Below are positions 37,801 to 49,596 of a stretch of 64,000 bases of DNA, piece after piece; positions within the stretch are counted from its first letter, which is position 1; each line of letters starts with the position of its first letter. This stretch comes from Pratylenchus scribneri (Eukaryota; Nematoda; Chromadorea; Rhabditida; Pratylenchidae). The position numbers and the translations under genes are program-made. Under the pieces are notes generated by a model, which saw only the letters and a program-made list of their open reading frames with translations, made no database searches and had not been told where the DNA came from. The stretch spans positions 744,001 through 808,000 of the forward strand of contig JAQSEB010000020.1 in assembly GCA_030063045.1 (NCBI GenBank), given 5' to 3'.

Positions 37801-39056
37801 CAAAATTAAATAATTTCCTTGAAAAATCTAAAATTTATAACTGATATATTTTTAATTTTAATTTCAGTAACATAAATGCCGCCATTGCCAGTATGGTCAG
37901 CCAAAATGGCACTGTGATCAAAGGCGAATTTTTGGACCCTACTTTGTTGGGTGGTGCCGATTCGAACAACGCCAATTCCGGCAATGGACAGATTGATTGG
38001 AACAGTGCGTACAGTGCATTGATGCGGACGAGTCCGGCCGATTTGGTGGCAATGTTGTCGGCAGCAACCGCCGGAAATGGTAATATTATAATTTAATAAT
38101 TAAATAATTAATAAAATTGAATTAAATAATTAATAAAATTGAATTAAATAATTAATAATTTTGGGCATAGGGAAAACTGAGTGACAAAAAAAAAAACAAA
38201 AATATTAGGCATTAATTTTTAAAATTCCATACTTTTTTCTCTGGTTGCCGTTTCGTTAACCAATAGAAAATTGAATTTTCATGTTTTTTTTAATTAAGTT
38301 AACAATTAAAAATACAATTTCGAATTCTTGTTTTCCCAAATTATCAACTTTTCTTATGTAATTTAATTGAGAATTCCAAAATTAATTAATAAATTTGTGA
38401 AAAATTGAATAATTTTCGTTATAACCTTTATTTAAAAATGATTAAAAAATAAGACTTCCAATTTCCATCATTTTTTTAAAAGCGTCGTGCGTCGCTAGAA
38501 ATGATGATATTATAATTGAAAAATATTTAAACGTTGGGCATAGATAAACTTGGAATATGTAAATAACAATAACTATTTAGACATTAATTTTTGGTTGGAA
38601 TTCTTTCCAATTTTAATCTAGACGACTGGGCTTAAGGCAATTTAAACCTTTTCGTTAAAATTAAGATGATTTAATCCTAAAATATTTTGTATCGAAATTA
38701 ATTTATAAAAAATGATTAAATTTGACTTGCATTTTTCAGACGCCGATGGTGGAAATATGTTGGACACCGAAATTGATGAAAGTGGCGGAACGCCGGCAAT
38801 GGCATCCAATAGCGGCGGTGTTGATGATGAAATGTTGGACGAACAGCAGCCGGAAGAACAACAACAACAATTCGTTGATGAGGATGAGGAAATGATGATG
38901 CCACCATCTACGGCCAAACATGAAAATAATGACCAATTGGGGGAGGAGGAAGAGCAAGGGGATGAACGCCCTCCGGCAACCATCACCAATACCAACAACT
39001 TTGATGACCTTCAGAAATTCTTGCGTGATGCCGTCCAAAATGCACATTGCCATTAA
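31847..39056 (+). CDS. Nuclear/transcription-factor-like protein with N-terminal coiled coil and BEN-like module
   Basis: Nine exons (31847-31978, 32482-32751, 33113-33622, 34042-34267, 34915-35186, 35397-35519, 35635-35786, 37868-38079, 38740-39056) encode 737 residues. The start is the first ATG after an in-frame stop. A strong TTTTTTCCAG acceptor at 31778 opens the 5' leader exon. Residues 29-53 form heptads ([20 protein letters not shown]), a likely coiled coil. A long Gln/Asn/Ser/Thr-rich region with a basic patch (KHRRKSPK) follows. Residues 471-562 are the only globular conserved-looking part: [50 protein letters not shown]. Its helix pattern (L..s...EEL, then a K(I/V)..I helix, then a basic end) is reminiscent of BEN DNA-binding domains, known in nematodes from LIN-14. 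That match is my inference. The C terminus is very acidic (Asp/Glu/Gln runs). Introns 1 and 7 hold family A copies; intron 4 holds a SINE and a tRNA gene. The intron 6 donor (AAG|GTCCCC) is atypical. Confidence 0.82.
31983..32395 (-). repeat. Family A element, reverse, about 5-6 core units, in intron 1 of the BEN-like gene
   Basis: Begins TAATTATGGTTGATAATGGT and ATATACCCAAAATTGGATAA, then repeats ATTAAAGGGT(A/G)TTAAACGG five to six times, and ends with GGTTAAACCCAAACC and ATAATCAAATGATGCGTCTT. Confidence 0.88.
34340..34492 (-). mobile_element. tRNA-derived SINE, minus strand, intron 4 of the BEN-like gene
   Basis: Read on the minus strand: TAGCCAATTGGGTAACATTA (A-box-like), then GCCAGGTTCGAATCCGTCC (B box), then a tail with TTATGCATTTTTT and TTCTATAGTACATTTC. 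The same head and tail occur in other introns here. Confidence 0.75.
34747..34818 (+). tRNA. tRNA-Thr (anticodon TGT)
   Basis: A complete cloverleaf is visible: acceptor stem GCCTCTA with TGGAGGC, D arm GCTC-AGGGGTA-GAGC, anticodon arm CCAGT-CTTGTAA-ACTGG giving anticodon TGT (reads ACA, Thr), variable loop AGGTC, T arm GGTGG-TTCGAGA-CCGCC, and discriminator A. There is no intron. A T-rich run follows at 34822, suitable as an RNA polymerase III terminator. The gene sits inside intron 4 of the BEN-like gene on the same strand. Confidence 0.95.
35787..37867 (+). other. Large intron 7 of the BEN-like gene (2.1 kb)
   Basis: Its first half is GC-richer and resembles the islands of the 9-31 kb block (CCATTCATTC words, no coherent exon). 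Its second half is a family A element. No nested gene could be supported. Confidence 0.5.
37190..37745 (-). repeat. Family A element, reverse, about 8 core units, in intron 7 of the BEN-like gene
   Basis: AATAGTTTACGGAGGGTTTG, then ACCATATACCTAAAATTGGA, then AATTAAAGGGTATTAAA(C/T)GG units of varied quality, ending GGTTCAAAACTAAGTTAGAA and AATAATGCCTTTTGATGATA. Confidence 0.88.
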
Positions 39057-40829
39057 TGAATGAGTGATATTCAATTTAACTAATAATTTTATTTGGCTTT
39101 ATCTTATATATTCATCATCATCCAAAAATCATTCGACTTTTTGTTTAATTATTTTGATGTATTTTAAATCGCAAAATTTATCTTTTTTCCCTATTTCATT
39201 CATTTACCATTTATGTCTAATTTTTTCTCATATTATTATTGCTAAATAAATTTATGTCTTTTATTCAATTATAATATCAAAAAGGTTTATGTATACTTAA
39301 ATTCAACTCATTCGAAAATTTTAATTTTATGGCTTAAAAATTTATATTTTTATTTGATGAAAAATTCCAACAAATTTACTTAAACATGAATTCCTTTTTT
39401 TATTCATTCCCATCCAAGTTCCCCAATCCACATTCCCCCTTTAGCTGCTGATTTTTTGAATTTTAATTTGAAAAACGGGTTTTTTGAAACCATACCGAAC
39501 AAATCATCCACTCCATTTCACACACAGTTTTGTGCATTTTCCCTTTTTCTCTATGGTCAATTTTCGTTGGAGCGAAACGCAATTCACAAAATCCTCACAA
39601 ATATAATTCATCATAATAAATTCGATTCTTTATACAAATTTTATGTTATTTTCATGCATTTCTTTTTCGTTTTTTTTCACAACATAAATTTTAATTCATT
39701 TAAACATATTTTTTTGTAATAAAGAAATTTATTTTATTCAATTAGTTTTTTAAATTTTGAATGGGTAGAATTTGGGTATGAAAATTGGGATAATTCCAAC
39801 TGATTAAAACTTGGAATAATTCGATTATAATTTTTTTTTTAAATACAAATAAATAGAAAATTTTAAAAATGAATTTTTCAAAAACAATCCGTTAGATATG
39901 CCTCAAACTTTTTGATTGAATCTTAAAAAAATTTTAGGCTGTAGCTCTGTTGGATTTTTTGTTATGAATTTTTAAAAATTCCTCAAAAATAGAAAGTAAA
40001 ATTTCAAAAAGAATTTTTCAAAATTCGCCCATTAGATATGTCTGAAAATTTTGATTAAATCTTATATGCTAAAAATTTCAAGGCTGGATTCTGTTAATTT
40101 TTAGTTATGAATTTCTAAAAAATTTTTAAAATAGCAATAGCTAAATAATTTAACTATAGGTTAAAAAAAAGTTTAAAAAAATCAAGGCTGGATGTTCAGC
40201 CATTTTCTAGTTATGAATTTTTAAAATTCTTCAAAAAAATATAAAAAGGAATTCAAAAATTAAACTTGTTTAGTAATCCTCCAAAACAATATTTTTATTA
40301 TCATTTTTTTCAACCTTTAGTAGATTCTGCTCTTCCATATTTGAATAAGTAAATATAAATAAAATTATTGAAAATTTTATTCACCCAAAAATGTCACATA
40401 AATTGATGCGTTTGGATTGGGGGGTGGGGTCAAAGAAAAGCGATAAAATGCCATCGAGATTGCTGTAAAAAATATATCGAGCGAGAATAGTGGAGGGAAA
40501 CACACAATTTAAATAATACAAAAATAATGTGGTAATTTAGTCATGGATGGAAGGAAGGTGTGATAAGCAGAATTATCAATATAAATGAAAATATCGAAAA
40601 TAATTTTAGTAAAATAAGTGATACAAAATTGGATGGAATATTTTTGGGAAAAGGATGTCAATGTAAGGACGGACGGTCAACATTTTCTTTTGTGGATGAG
40701 CAGCACCGGCGAATTGGTAAATTTTCTGGTGGCATAAAGGCGCTCAATTAAATTCATTAAACACAACAGGAAAATGGTGGGTGGAGGCAAATTTTGGCGC
40801 TATTTGAGCAAAGCACAAATTCGCATCAT
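39057..40829. other. Intergenic region between the BEN-like gene and the patronin gene (convergent 3' ends)
   Basis: AT-rich 3' flanks with AATAAA-like hexamers near 39243. From about 39860 to 40260 there are roughly three diverged units of about 130 bp containing CGTTAGATATG/CCATTAGATATG, GGCTG.A..TCTGTTGGATTTT and GTTATGAATTTTTAAAA. No coding sequence supported; the open frames at 39456-39719 and 40560-40751 have no splice or domain support. Confidence 0.5.
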
Positions 40830-43800
40830 TCATCGGCCACTGTGCGGAATCTTGGGCTTTTGCCTTAAATAATTCATTTAAAAATATCAAAATAAATTAT
40901 TTCCTCTTACCAATATTGGTCATCGATTACGAAGCCATCAATGGTGGCGGACAAATGTTTGGTGGGAATTTTGCCAAAGGATTTGGCGCCCGAATCTGAG
41001 AAAAAAAATAATAAAATTTAAAATTTTAATTAAATTTTTACCGTATTTGAACATCAAAGTCATCATCGATTCTTTGCAAACTTTTGGGCCAGTGCCTTCT
41101 GGAAAAAAGGGATTAAAAATTGGAATAACCCCTAAAATTCTTACCGATTCGATGAATTGTGTCCGAAAATTGATCCCACGTGTAGAGGCCACGGTATTGG
41201 AGTCGATGGTCACGGAAGAGGACGAGAAAATGTTTGGACTCGCTGGCGGCAATCGCAGCCTGTGCCTGTAAATTTGGTGAGAAATTAAATTAATATTAAC
41301 AAATTTGTGATAAATTTTTTTGGTTCTAATTTCTGTATTCGTTATTCGACTAGAAATGTACCGTAGAATTTATTTTAAAATGCATAAAAATGACAATCAA
41401 GTCAGAAAAAATATTTTCCCTTGAGGAGATTCGAACACATGAGCTCAAATTTTATAAAAATGAAGGGTCCCTTTTTGGGTTAAAAATTTTCAAAAAAAAA
41501 TTTTTGCCTAGAAATGTATTTAAAAGTGTATAAAAATGAAATCCAAGATCGAAAAAAATTATTTGCCTAGAAGCAGATTCGAACCCGAGACCTAAATTTT
41601 GGACAATGTGAAGGTAACCCACTCAACTAAAAATTCAAGATAAAAAATTTCAAAAAAAATTTTCCTTTTCTTATCTGGATATATTAATCGTTTCACCCAC
41701 CTTTTGTCGACTCTCACTGGACACATGCCCTGGAAATACGCTGTATTGCAGCGCATTCACAATGAGGCCTCGATTGGATTTTGGTTGCACTTTGGCGAAC
41801 AGCTTCAGCTGTGGCTCACCAACAATGGAGGATGGAAGGTGGACGACGCGTGGTGATCCGCTGGCCAAATTCTCTTCACCACCATTTATGCTGGCACTCA
41901 TCATATTGCTTTGTGTGCGATCGGGGCGTTGGAGAGTGCTTCGAGCCGAGTGGATGTGAAGCTGAAAGAATTTTGAATTTTTAAAGATTGTATTTAATAA
42001 AATGGAAAAAAAAGTAAAAAAATTCCAAAATTAAATAATTATAATGGTTTAAGGAGGATTTGTCCTACATTCCCAAACCAAATATACCCAAAATTGGATA
42101 GAGCTGGTCAAGACGCATTGAATGGTATAAATTTGTCATGGTTTGGTCAACAATTAAAGGGTATTAAATGGTTTAAAAACCCATTTTGGTTTGGTCAATA
42201 ATTAAAGGGTATTAAACGGTTTAAACCAATTTTGGTTTGGTCAACAATTAAAGGGTATTAAACGGTTTAAACCCATTTTGGTTTGGTCAACAATTAAAGG
42301 GTATTAAATGGTTTAAAAACCCATTTTGGTTTGGTCAATAATTAAAGGGTATTAAAGGTTTAAACCCATTTTGGTTTGGTCAACAATTAAAGGGTATTAA
42401 AGGGTTTAAACCAATTTGGTTTGGTCAGCAATTAAAGGGTATTAAACGGTTTAAACCCATTTTGGTTTGGTCAATAATTAAAGGGTATTAAACGGTTTAA
42501 ACCAATTTTGGTTTAATGTTCAAAACTAATTTAGAATTGGTTAAACTATGACAAAATATAATCAAATGGTGCGCCTATATTGGATATAAGGTTTATAGGT
42601 TTAGTATAAAGTTTTGAACTGCTTTTTCGGAAATTTCATATTTTTTTACCCAAATTCCACATAAAAATTTCTTACATTTGTTTGACTTTTTGGTCGCCGG
42701 AATGGCGGTTGACTATGGCCTCGATTCAGTGAAATGTTCGACGAAGTGTACATTCGACCGCCGGCTGCCATCGCCGATGATGATGAACTGCCGGCCGCCC
42801 CCGGATCGCCCAATTCTTGTTCCATTTTCTTGCGTTTGTAGTCTTCCAACAATTTTTGCCTTCGCTGCTCTCTTTCCTGCTTCCGCTGTTCGGCCAGCTC
42901 CATTTTGGCCATTTCCGATTGGCGACGTTCCAGCGTGGCCGAGCCAATCTCTTTCTCCTCACTTTGTGCCGCAATTCGTCGTTGCTCCCGTCGAATTTGG
43001 TTGGCCAAAAGGGCGCGTCGTTTTGCTTGCATTTCGGGCGTCTAAATTAAATTGGAGAATTTTATTTTATTTTAAATTATATTTTAATAATTAATAAATT
43101 CATCTCAAAATTAATACTCAAAATCTCCACACATAAAATTAATATCCAAAATTTCTAGAGAAAAAGGCTAAAAATTCTAAAAATGAATCAATTAAATTCA
43201 CCCCAAAATCCCTACAAATAAAATCACTAGGCCTATAATTCCTATAAAAAAGCCAAAGCTTTATAACCTTCTAAAATTAATCTATTTTTAAATTTAAACC
43301 TTAAGACCCATCCACAATAATTTAAAGCCTAAACTTAACTTATATTTTTTCGGTAGGGAGTTAAGGTGTAGAGATTTTCGGTTAATATTAGTAGGGTTTT
43401 TTGATGTAGACATTTTCATCATTAAAATGGCCCCATTCCCGCCCCGGGCCCCGGCCTGCATGACCAACCATTTCGCTATTGTTCGGTTCGGTCGCATCCT
43501 CCAACAACATTCCACCTGTCGATGCCCGCGCCGACAATGTTGACCCATCATTGACACCACCGAATTGGCCGCTGTCATCCTCCTCCGCAGAACTGTTCAG
43601 AACGGCGCCGCCAATTCCAAGGTGAGGCGATTTTTCGGGCGTCGAATTTGTTGTTGGTTGAAGACCGCCGCCGGCATTTGTGTCCATTGTGGTAGAAGTG
43701 GGACCACCTCCCCCTCCATTTGGGGCCATCAAATTTTGTTGTTCTGCCTGCTTTTGAGCCCATGTTTTGCGTTGAGGTCGATCGCCGGCTCGATAGGACA

Positions 43801-46800
43801 TTCCCCAATTGGTCAAATCCTTGTTCAGTTCAAGCTGGGGATCTAGGCGGCTTGCGGGAGCCTGAAAAAATTAATTTTTATTTAAAATTAATTTTTATTA
43901 AATTTGCATTATTTTATTTTTTTAATTTGAATATTTAAATAAATATTAATAAAAATAATTAAAATTGTGAATTTTTTAACGGTAAAATTACGGTTTAATA
44001 TTGCAATAAATATTTCGCATTCCCAAAAATTCCTACATTGCTCTGATGAAGACGGAATGGACTGGACACGGAGGTTGGTTGCTGCTGCTGCTGGTTTTGT
44101 TGCTCGAAAATAGCCTGATGTTGTTGGCCAAAATTGTGTTGTTGCTGCATCAATTGGGATTGATGCGGTGGAATCACAAGTGTTTCAGTCGATTGGAACA
44201 TTGTTGCGCTCGAACCATACATTGGATGTGGCTGAAATGAAAATAAATATGAATTTGAATGTGTGAACATTTTGATATTATATTTGGAAAAAAGCTTCAT
44301 TCTTGTCTAAATTCGTTTAAGCCTTATCTAATACCTTTTAAGCTTGCCAGGTTACCTTTTTTGCTTCTGCGTCTTGTGGGTATTGGACTAAGTCTTATAT
44401 TGGAACTAGTTTATTGCAAGTTCATAATGCATTTTAGCAAAATGTGCCTTTGAAAGACTTTTAGCCGAATGGATAACTCTTCAGTTTCGCTAAATTTAGC
44501 TCTCGGGTTCGAATCCGCTCAAAGATAGGTATTTTTTTGAGCTTGTTTGTCATTTTTACATGAATTTTTAGGCATTTTATAGTAAATTTATAGAATAAAT
44601 ATTGTATTTTGGACCACAAATACCTTATCAACCCTTTTAAATCAGCCCTAATATACCGGCACTTCAACCATAAACTCCGTTATATTTTTTACCTGTTGTT
44701 GCATTTGCGGTGGTCCCATGGTCTGGTGCTGGTGTGTGGGAAATTGCTGTTGGTAGGTAGATTGGACGCTGACAAATTGTTGACCGCCACCAACACCGCC
44801 ATTTTGCGCATTTGTATTGTAAATCAGCTGATTTGGCTGCGGGAATTGTTGTTGTTGATGGAGCAAATGCAAATGGGATGGTTGCGAGTAGGATGGTTGC
44901 AATTGAATGCCTAAAAATGTGATCAATTAATTTGTAAATATTTTTCCATTTTAGAATATTTTTTTAATATTGAATTTGAATTTAAATCGGCTGTGATTTT
45001 CCTAATTTTTCTATTAATATATTTTATATTTTTCAATATACCCACATTTCAAACAAAATTTAATTTATTAAATGAACTAAAAACCGGTTTTTCATCTAAA
45101 ACCCCCCAGCCATCACCCATTTTTTATTCAATTCATAAAAAAATATGTCGACTAATAAGCATCGACCGCTTCCAAATTAACCTTCTTCACACAATCAAAT
45201 AAAATCTCTTTTTTTTAAATTATTTTTATACTAAAAATTTAATAAAATTTAAATTTTTACCTGGACCAGTTGAATTATTCTGCTGTTGATTTGAATTTTG
45301 GAAGCCTGTGCCAAAATAGGTAGAAGTGGGTGGACCATTGCCTCCATAATTTCCGTATGGAGCACCGCCAACATTTGGTGGCTGCTGTTGAAGAGTGAAT
45401 GCGGGTTGGGGCGGCGGAGGTTGTTGATGGCCCATGGCCAGTTGATGGTGGAATGCGGGCGGTGCACCGTTCGGAATTGGGGTGTTCTGTAAAATTTATG
45501 TTATTAAATGGAAAAAGTTTCCAAAAAATTTTTCGTAAAAACAAAGTTTTCCGGATATTAAAAAGTTAAGGTTTTTTGGATAATAAAAACTTAAGGTTTT
45601 TTGGATAACAAAAACCTAAGGTTTTTTTAATTATTAAAAATTTTTTAGAATTTTATTTCTAATAATTTTCAGCAAATACTTGATGTCCAAAATAACGTGG
45701 AAGTGATCCGACCGCATAATTTCGATGGTCACCATAAATATTCGGAGTTTGTTGTTGTTGTTGGAATACGGAATCATTTTCCATGGAGGAGTAGAGCATT
45801 GAGTTGGTTGGCGGTGGCCCAATTGGTGACAAATTCGGATGTTGAGGGGCCGCATAATGTTGTTGGGCCAAAAAATCATTGTGCGGAGTGCTGGTCTGTT
45901 GCAAATGCGGTTGGTGATGGTGGTGTGCTCCTCCTCCAATTTGGTGGATGTGGGGCGTTTGTTGAGGAGCTGAAAGAGAAAAAATTCATTGAATAGATTT
46001 GCGATTTTAACCAATTTAAAAATGTACATTATTATTATCAGTTTTCAGGGCTTGGATTTATAAGGGTTTAGACATTGGTTGGATTAACTTTTCATTCACT
46101 CATCAGGATCAGTACCAATTTTTAGATGGGCTAGAATTTAAATTTTTATCAAAAACTCAAAGTCCAATGGGTTACGCATCAATTTTGCAGGATTTAGGTC
46201 GCGGGTTCGAACCCTCTAGGAGGTCAATATTTTTTTCTGGCTTGGTTCTCATTTTTTATGAATTCTATGGAACATTTATAGACGAAATTATAAATTCTAA
46301 TAAAAAAAAACGTTTAGGAAGTAAAAGTAATAGTTTTATCTCCAACATACATTTTTTATTTAATTATCCCAGAAATTAATAAATTTTTATTTATTATTAT
46401 TAACAAAATTAAACCTGGAAATCTCTGCTGATTCAATTGCAAATTTGACCGAGAGGCGGCGACTCTTGGTTGAAGATTTGTTGTTTGTGGTTGTTCATAA
46501 TGATGATGTGATTGTTGGGCATTTGGTGCCGTCGTCATTTCCATTTGACTGAATTGTGTCTGAAAAAAAAATTTAAAAAATACAAAATAAATCGCAGGTA
46601 TTTTACCGGCAAATCTTGCATCATTTCCTTTTGCAATGCATCACTCATGGCAGTGGTCGTTCCAGCAGTGACATTTTGCTGATTATTTTCATTCATTGGA
46701 GTTTTTTGTTGACCATTTGCATTCTAAAAAAATATAAAATAATTAATAAATCAATTAACAAAGGAAATATTTAAAATAGCGAAAGATTATAATGGTTAAA

Positions 46801-49596
46801 AAGTTCATCCTAGACCCCCAAATTCTATATCTAATTCATAAGATCACGTTAAAACGCAATTTTTGATTATAGCTTTGGGTTTAACCAATTCTAACATGGT
46901 TTTTAACCATTAAACCAAAATTGGGTATAAGGTTTATGAATATAGGACAAACCCTTACTTATTAAACCATTATAATTATTTTTTTAAGCTTTTTTTCGAC
47001 GAATTAATTACTAAATATTAATCAAATAAACTTTCGAAAAATCTTACATTGCGTGAAATCACCCGAAAGAATGCATCCTTGCTCGCTTCATCCCTCTTCT
47101 CTGCCTGTTTCACTGTCTCCATTTGTTGGCGGCGTGCCAATTCCCTGCGCATTCCATCAAGTTGAAGGCGGATTTGGGCCATATTTTTCGATTGTTGTTG
47201 TGGATTTTGTTGTTGATTTCCTTCCATTCCCAAATTTTGTTGTTGCGAATTTGTGGAAGCGGCGGCGGCGCCAAAATGAGTGACCGGATAGTCCGGGTTC
47301 AGCTGGTTCTGGTTTGATGGACGAGGCGATTGAAGGGAATCGACGCTTTTCAGTGTTGTGCTGGTCAATGCCGTTTCGGTGGATGCGGAAGAGAAGGCTC
47401 GATCCCGTTGTTGGCCGGGAACGAGTCGAGCATTTGATGAAAATTTGCCAATGCCCCCAACTCCGCATGAAGTCATTTGTTTTTGTTGTTGCTGATTGGA
47501 AGATGTCCGCAAATCGGGAATTGGTTGGATTTGGACAAAACGACGCTGGACTGGTTGGGTTGCTGGGACAGGTTCTGTAAATATTTTCAAATTGTTTTGG
47601 ATTTTCAATTAATGTATTTTTTAATTGACTAAAAACTTAAAGTTTTAACATATTAAGGTTCAATTGGTAAAGTTAAGCTCATTTTAAAATGAAAATTTAA
47701 GGTTTTTTCGTAGTAAAAGTTAGGCTTTTCAACAATATAATCATAAGGCTAAATTAGTATCCAAAAAGGTTAAGCTCTTTTTTTGAAGTCAAAACTACTC
47801 AAGGTTTTTAGTATTAAAATCTTAATGTCTAAAAAAATTATTTATCCAAAATTTTGAAAACCTGGTTCTGCCGATGCCATTGAATGATGGCCCTCAAAGA
47901 ATTGGAAAATATCAGCCAAAAATGCATTCACATTTGGTTGCAACGATTCATGGAGGAAGAGGATGTCGTCAATTTCAAAATGGAATGGATTCCAGGGCAA
48001 ACAAGTAGAACAAAATTTCCTTGAATTTTTCATAAATAATTTTCTAAATATTTTTGAAAAAAAACTTGAGAATTTCCAAATTGAATTTGCAGTCATTTAC
48101 ACTCATCGCGTCTTTGAAGCATATTTCTGAAATTTTTTAGAATTAAATCGATAATTAAGGTTGAGGATTTTTCGTTTTATAGAACTTAAGGTTTTTTCCC
48201 AGAACAACCTTGTAAAGAGACTTCATTGGGTCTGTAGAATGAGATGAGCGTACAAATGCATGCTCCATCGCATAAATCCTCATAGAGATCCTCCATTTCG
48301 GGAATAATGGTCTCCAAATTTTCACCACCGCCTCCATTGGTCAATGGAATTCCATGCCGTTCAACATCGTCTCGAACGAGCAGACAAATCTAAAAATTCA
48401 ATATTTACGTTTATTTCATTACCCAATGCTAACCTTATTAATCCAAAAGAGCAATGCGTCCACACAATCCAGCGGTTCTTCCCTTTTCTCAATTGGTGTA
48501 TAATTCCTTGAAAAATTAATTAATATTTCAAATATTCCCAAAAAAATCATACGATATTGCCTGGACCACTTTTTCCGTCGAAACAATTGCACGCAAATGT
48601 GCGCTCATCAGTGCGTCAATGAGAATAAGATGAGCATTTACATTGAATGGAGATTGGTTGGCCAGCATTGATTCTGTAATGCAAGCACCACCCGCATCCC
48701 GAACATCAATGCCGGCTTGAGAAAGTGCATGGAAGACTGAACCAATTGTGTTCTGTAAAAAATATTTGAATAATTAATATTCCAATTTCTAAAGATTGTT
48801 ACTTATTAAAAATAATCTTAATTTGAAACCGTGAGAATCGAATTATCCCTGAAGATTCGGGAAGCAGCCTGACAATAAAATGACCCATTTGTTAGACAGG
48901 CAATTACGGGTGCGGTCAATTCAAGTCGATTCTGAATATATAATTTAAAATTGTTTGAATACTGGCCAAATTACCTGTGCATTTTTGGTGAATGGCTGGC
49001 GAAGTGTGTCCGGCAATTGGTCAAGGTCATTGTATATTCGCGTGATCAACCAACGGATTGAAGCTCGGAGACGGCCCTGCAAATGTAATTTAAGGTTTAA
49101 CATTTAATACAACAATTTTTAATCGATAAAATCAATTTAACAAGAGTCCGGTTTTTCAAAATTTCCGGGCCCGGTTCCGGTTTTTTTTCAGAAAAATTAC
49201 CCGGACCCAGCAAAACAGAGCCGGTTTTCGGAAAATTACACCGGGCCAGCTTCCGGGGCCGGTTGTGTTTTAAAATGTGCCAGGTTCCAGGCTCATAAAA
49301 ATTCCCAAAAAAAACGCCGGATTTTTCCAGGCCCGGCTCGGCGCCGGACTCTAATAAAATTCATTGATTCCCCCATAATGAGATAGATCATAGATTGAAT
49401 TTCTAGAATACTTAACTTTTCATTTCATTGATTTTCCCATAAATGGGATTAGCTCCTTATTTTAAACTTTTTTTTATTAAATTTTTACAAAAAAATCACA
49501 AACATCTTCATAGCTGTAGTCGTTGACGCACATTTGTGGCCTTCCATTGCCATTATTAGTGCTTGTTGCTACATCCAACCCATCAGTTGTATTCAT
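40830..49596 (-). CDS. ptrn-1: Patronin/CAMSAP (microtubule minus-end binding protein)
   Basis: Twenty-two coding exons were joined in phase; approximate starts and ends in transcription order: 49596-49489, 49076-48975, 48931-48830, 48752-48553, 48506-48434, 48389-48209, 48126-48066, 48019-47862, 47574-47048, 46723-46607, 46559-46415, 45969-45680, 45486-45261, 44910-44693, 44231-44037, 43861-43412, 43041-42676, 41961-41701, 41265-41145, 41098-41042, 40995-40911, 40863-40830. The product is 1358 residues. Residues about 37-325 form the CAMSAP-type CH region (RLRASIRWLITRIYND, LILIDALMSAH, DCVDALLFWINK, LQPNVNAFLADIFQFFE). A Gln/Asn/Pro-rich linker follows. Residues about 1050-1170 are a charged coiled coil (EMQAKRRALLANQIRREQRR). 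The CKK domain ends the protein (LIVNALQYSVFPGHV, KHFLVLFRDHRLQYRGLYTW, GPKVCKESMMTLMFKYDSG, DGFVIDDQYWQKP). CKK binds and protects microtubule minus ends (family knowledge). The donor after exon 16 (AAT|GTCTAC) is atypical. Introns hold family A copies and SINEs. Confidence 0.96.
41333..41470 (-). mobile_element. tRNA-derived SINE, minus strand, patronin intron
   Basis: On the minus strand: ATGTGTTCGAATCTCCTC, a degraded B box, followed by a tail with TTTTTATGCATTTTA and GGTACATTTCTAGTCG, matching the tail of the other SINE copies. Confidence 0.65.
41512..41645 (-). mobile_element. tRNA-derived SINE, minus strand, patronin intron
   Basis: On the minus strand: TTTAGTTGAGTGGGTTACCT, then TCGGGTTCGAATCTGCTT (B box), then TTTTTATACACTTTT and TACATTTCTAGGC. 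It is adjacent to the previous copy in the same orientation. Confidence 0.7.
42044..42615 (-). repeat. Family A element, reverse, about 9 core units, in patronin intron 17
   Basis: Starts AATTATAATGGTTTAAGGAG, GATTTGTCCTACATTCCC, then ATACCCAAAATTGGATAGAG, and repeats ATTAAAGGGTATTAAACGGT about nine times with variants (AATGG, AAGGG). Ends with ATAATCAAATGGTGCG. Confidence 0.9.
44455..44605 (+). mobile_element. tRNA-derived SINE, plus strand, patronin intron
   Basis: TTAGCCGAATGGATAACTCT (A box like), TCTCGGGTTCGAATCCGCTC (B box), then TTTTTTGAGCTTGTTTGTCA, GGCATTTTATAGTAAATTTA. It does not fold as a functional tRNA and lacks a convincing anticodon arm. Confidence 0.75.
46165..46295 (+). mobile_element. 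tRNA-derived SINE, plus strand, patronin intron (5' degraded)
   Basis: GTCGCGGGTTCGAACCCTCT B box, then TTTTTTCTGGCTTGGTTCTC, ATTCTATGGAACATTTATAG. The A-box half is degraded (AATGGGTTACGCATC). Confidence 0.7.
46787..46978 (+). repeat. Family A element, forward, core-less copy, in patronin intron 9
   Basis: Both flanks are present (TATAATGGTTAAAAAGTTCA at one end; GGACAAACCCTTACTTATTA and AAACCATTATAATTATT at the other), but the TTTAAACCGTTTAATACCC core is missing, so the copy number of the 46-bp unit is effectively zero. Confidence 0.75.
49143..49352. mobile_element. GC-rich short TIR element in patronin intron 1
   Basis: About 210 bp bounded by AGAGTCCGG and CCGGACTCT, which are perfect inverted termini, in an AT-rich intron. 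Inside are several CCGG-rich words (CCGGGCCCGG, CCCGGACCC, GGCCCGGCTCGGCGCCGG). Base composition is unlike the surrounding intron, which suggests insertion. Confidence 0.7.

Noticed and set aside
39456..39719. Phe-rich open frame of 87 codons downstream of the BEN-like gene
   Set aside because: Composition matches AT-rich UTR/intergenic DNA; no start context, splice sites or domain.
42678..43094. Open frame of 138 codons on the plus strand
   Set aside because: It lies antisense to the patronin coiled-coil exon, whose minus-strand reading is in phase with neighbours and matches the CAMSAP family.
44455..44530. tRNA gene candidates with good B boxes (also near 46190, 56220, 56920, 63660)
   Set aside because: Acceptor and anticodon arms do not pair; the shared 3' tails identify most of them as SINE copies.
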